Shown: positions 6,575 to 7,418 of the stretch, in pieces
Position numbering within the stretch: the stretch's first letter is position 1
Layout of the letters: the number at the start of each line of letters is the position of its first letter
From: Deltaproteobacteria bacterium CG07_land_8_20_14_0_80_60_11
GTDB taxonomy: Bacteria; Desulfobacterota; Desulfobaccia; Desulfobaccales; 0-14-0-80-60-11
Length of the DNA: 7,418 nucleotides
Assembly (NCBI GenBank): GCA_002779455.1
Contig: PEWM01000281.1
Span: 1-7,418, forward strand
Reading direction: 5' to 3'
Program-made: the position numbers and the translations under genes
The notes under the pieces: generated by a model
What the model was told of the DNA's origin: nothing
Database searches by the model: none
The model's input: the letters and a program-made list of their open reading frames with translations, nothing else

Positions 6575-6722
6575 GGGAAGCTCTGCCGGCAGCGCCCCTG
6601 GTTGGGGGGAAATGCCCTAAAGCGCTCCCTCTAATCATGATAATCGCTTTCCGGGTGAGCCGGAGACCGATCCGCCTCCCCAGGAAGCTGCAAAATCTGC
6701 CCTGTGGCAAGCCTCTTTAGTT

Positions 6723-6752
6723 ATTATATTTCAGACTAAACCCAAAGAGCAA
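6723..6752 (-). promoter_or_regulatory. candidate promoter for the radical SAM gene
   Basis: On the minus strand TTGCTC (6752-6747) is followed after 18 nt by TATAAT (6728-6723), an exact -10 consensus with a 3-of-6 -35. Transcription would start near 6716, giving a ~150-nt leader. It sits in the AT-rich island and points toward the gene, which supports it. Confidence 0.55.
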
Positions 6753-6959
6753 ATTTATCGGAAAAGGCGGTGAACTGAGATTTGTTGACCCCTCAATATT
6801 CTCAACCGTTCTATATCTGGCTACTACCTATAATTGTTTAACATCTTAGATATATTCGTAATATCAGTGTTGCGAGGCCACTGGGGCTGGACGGGTGGTG
6901 GTGCTGACACCAGAAGCGGCCGGCGTGAAGAAATCGGCCCGGGGTTCCGTGGCCCTTCT

Positions 6960-7274
6960 CTGGCCGCCTTGGCCCGAGGCGACACCGTCATCACCGGGGT
7001 GGCCCACCTGCGCCCCAAGGAGTCGGACCGCCTGCAGGCGGTGGCGGCGGAACTGGCGAAAATGAGCCGCGAGGCCCGGGAAACCGCGGACGGCCTGGTC
7101 ATCCGGGGCGGGGCGCCGCACGGCGCCGTTATCCACACCTTTAACGACCACCGCATCGCCATGAGCTTCGCAGTGGCCGGCCTCAAGGCCCCAGGGATGC
7201 GCATCACCGACCCCGACTGCGTGGCCAAATCCTTCCCGGACTTCTGGGAGTTTTTTGACCGCCTCTCCCGGTAA
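6960..7274 (+). pseudogene. aroA: C-terminal remnant of 3-phosphoshikimate 1-carboxyvinyltransferase (EPSP synthase)
   Basis: Intact AroA joins shikimate 3-phosphate and PEP to form EPSP in aromatic amino acid synthesis. Only the last ~104 of about 430 residues are here. Homology is clear from LAALARGDTVITGVAHLR, through RPKESDRL (the Lys/Glu of the PEP site), DGLVIRGG, TFNDHRIAMSFAVAGL (active-site Arg) and DPDCVAKSFPDF, to a natural C-terminus at TAA 7272-7274. The upstream catalytic Asp segment (usually near PDL/PDA) and the whole first domain are missing. The frame stays open back to 6834, but those residues do not look like AroA, the DNA before 6872 is AT-rich and non-coding in style, and no ribosome site precedes any start. 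The remaining stretch is well conserved and in frame, so the loss looks recent, or the left side is a rearrangement or assembly join. Confidence 0.8.
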
Positions 7275-7375
7275 ATCGTGGAGTTACTCCCGGGACCGGT
7301 GATGCCGGCCCCTCTTCATAACCAAGCTTGGATGGCTTGATACCAAACTGCGTTCATACAGGTAATTTATGTTCC
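7275..7375. other. non-coding stretch after the aroA remnant
   Basis: About 100 bases with no ORF of note. It holds a 10-bp perfect palindrome CCAAGCTTGG (7322-7331) and TGCGTTCA (7349-7356). The same 8-mer lies upstream of the other palindromic element (4777-4784). No hairpin with a T-run was found after aroA. Confidence 0.4.
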
Positions 7376-7418
7376 GTAGGGGCGGACCCATGTGTCCGCC
7401 CTCAGGTTGGGCGCACAC
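7376..7418. repeat. second palindromic repeat element, cut by the window end
   Basis: It starts GTAGG, then forms a perfect 8-bp stem GGGCGGAC (7380-7387) / GTCCGCCC (7394-7401) with loop CCATGT. After a short linker, GGGCGCACAC at 7409-7418 looks like the left arm of a second hairpin whose right arm lies beyond the window. This is the same plan as 4797-4845: GTAG, hairpin, linker, second hairpin. It resembles dispersed extragenic palindromes of environmental bacteria. Confidence 0.6.

Larger units (their letters stand above)
6564..6871. other. intergenic region: radical SAM leader and AT-rich promoter zone
   Basis: There is no gene in these ~308 bases. Positions 6564-6716 would be the 5' leader of the radical SAM transcript. 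On the + strand they contain AAAGCG/CGCTTT (6619-6624, 6645-6650) as a 6-bp inverted repeat around the palindrome ATCATGAT. From about 6717 to 6871 the DNA turns AT-rich. It carries the minus-strand promoter below and, on the + strand, an exact TATAAT at 6829-6834 without a convincing -35, so a divergent promoter pointing toward the aroA remnant is possible. GATAT/ATATC (6849-6853, 6861-6865) is a short imperfect dyad. Composition shifts abruptly to GC-rich at about 6872. Confidence 0.6.

Noticed and set aside
6564..6710. Longer N-terminus for the radical SAM protein starting at 6710 (TTG) or 6638 (ATG)
   Set aside because: The added residues are unlike the family, and the best ribosome site is directly before 6563.
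6564..6720. Cobalamin riboswitch upstream of the B12-type radical SAM gene
   Set aside because: GCCACAG near the leader start is faintly like the GCCACTG element, but the rest of the B12-box core and its paired segments are not visible. Not called.
6073..6720. Plus-strand ORF of 215 residues
   Set aside because: Antisense shadow of the radical SAM gene N-terminus and leader; Arg/Ser-rich composition typical of a shadow frame.

Overview
The window is about 7.4 kb of high-GC bacterial chromosome. It holds five recognisable protein genes plus the 3' remnant of a sixth. The codon use is strongly G/C-ending. The proteins are a long-type pyrophosphate-dependent phosphofructokinase, a cobalamin-type radical SAM protein, and pentose-phosphate enzymes. 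Short palindromic repeats sit between genes. Together these suggest an anaerobic, Desulfobacterota-like (deltaproteobacterial) genome, but that placement is an inference from gene flavour and no marker gene here proves it.

Left part (1-2890, + strand) is pentose phosphate pathway. 6-phosphogluconate dehydrogenase (gnd) enters from the left edge without its first ~62 residues. A possible 39-residue ORF follows, overlapping by ATGA the start of 6-phosphogluconolactonase (pgl). After a 159-bp AT-rich gap with a plausible promoter comes ribulose-phosphate 3-epimerase (rpe). Pgl makes 6-phosphogluconate, Gnd oxidises it to ribulose 5-phosphate, and Rpe converts that to xylulose 5-phosphate. Glucose-6-phosphate dehydrogenase (zwf), the first enzyme of the branch, is not visible and would have to lie outside the window.

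Middle (2891-4759, + strand): a gap with two perfect GC-rich hairpins separates rpe from pfp, a 566-residue PPi-dependent phosphofructokinase. Its reversible reaction links the pentose phosphate products to glycolysis or gluconeogenesis, so the first 4.8 kb is a coherent sugar-phosphate block.

Right part: pfp converges on a minus-strand B12-binding-domain radical SAM gene (4986-6563). The gap between them contains a compact cloverleaf-like palindromic repeat. The radical SAM gene has its own minus-strand promoter (exact TATAAT) and a ~150-nt leader. To its right, after an AT-rich stretch, lies an isolated C-terminal quarter of aroA (EPSP synthase) with no 5' part, which looks like a gene remnant or an assembly/rearrangement junction. 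The window ends inside a second palindromic element (from about 7376). It resembles the first in overall plan, and an identical 8-mer lies a short distance upstream of both. I see no RNA genes, CRISPR arrays, transposase genes or phage genes. The most curious items are the two related repeat elements, the aroA remnant and the candidate small ORF. I see no convincing new multi-gene system.
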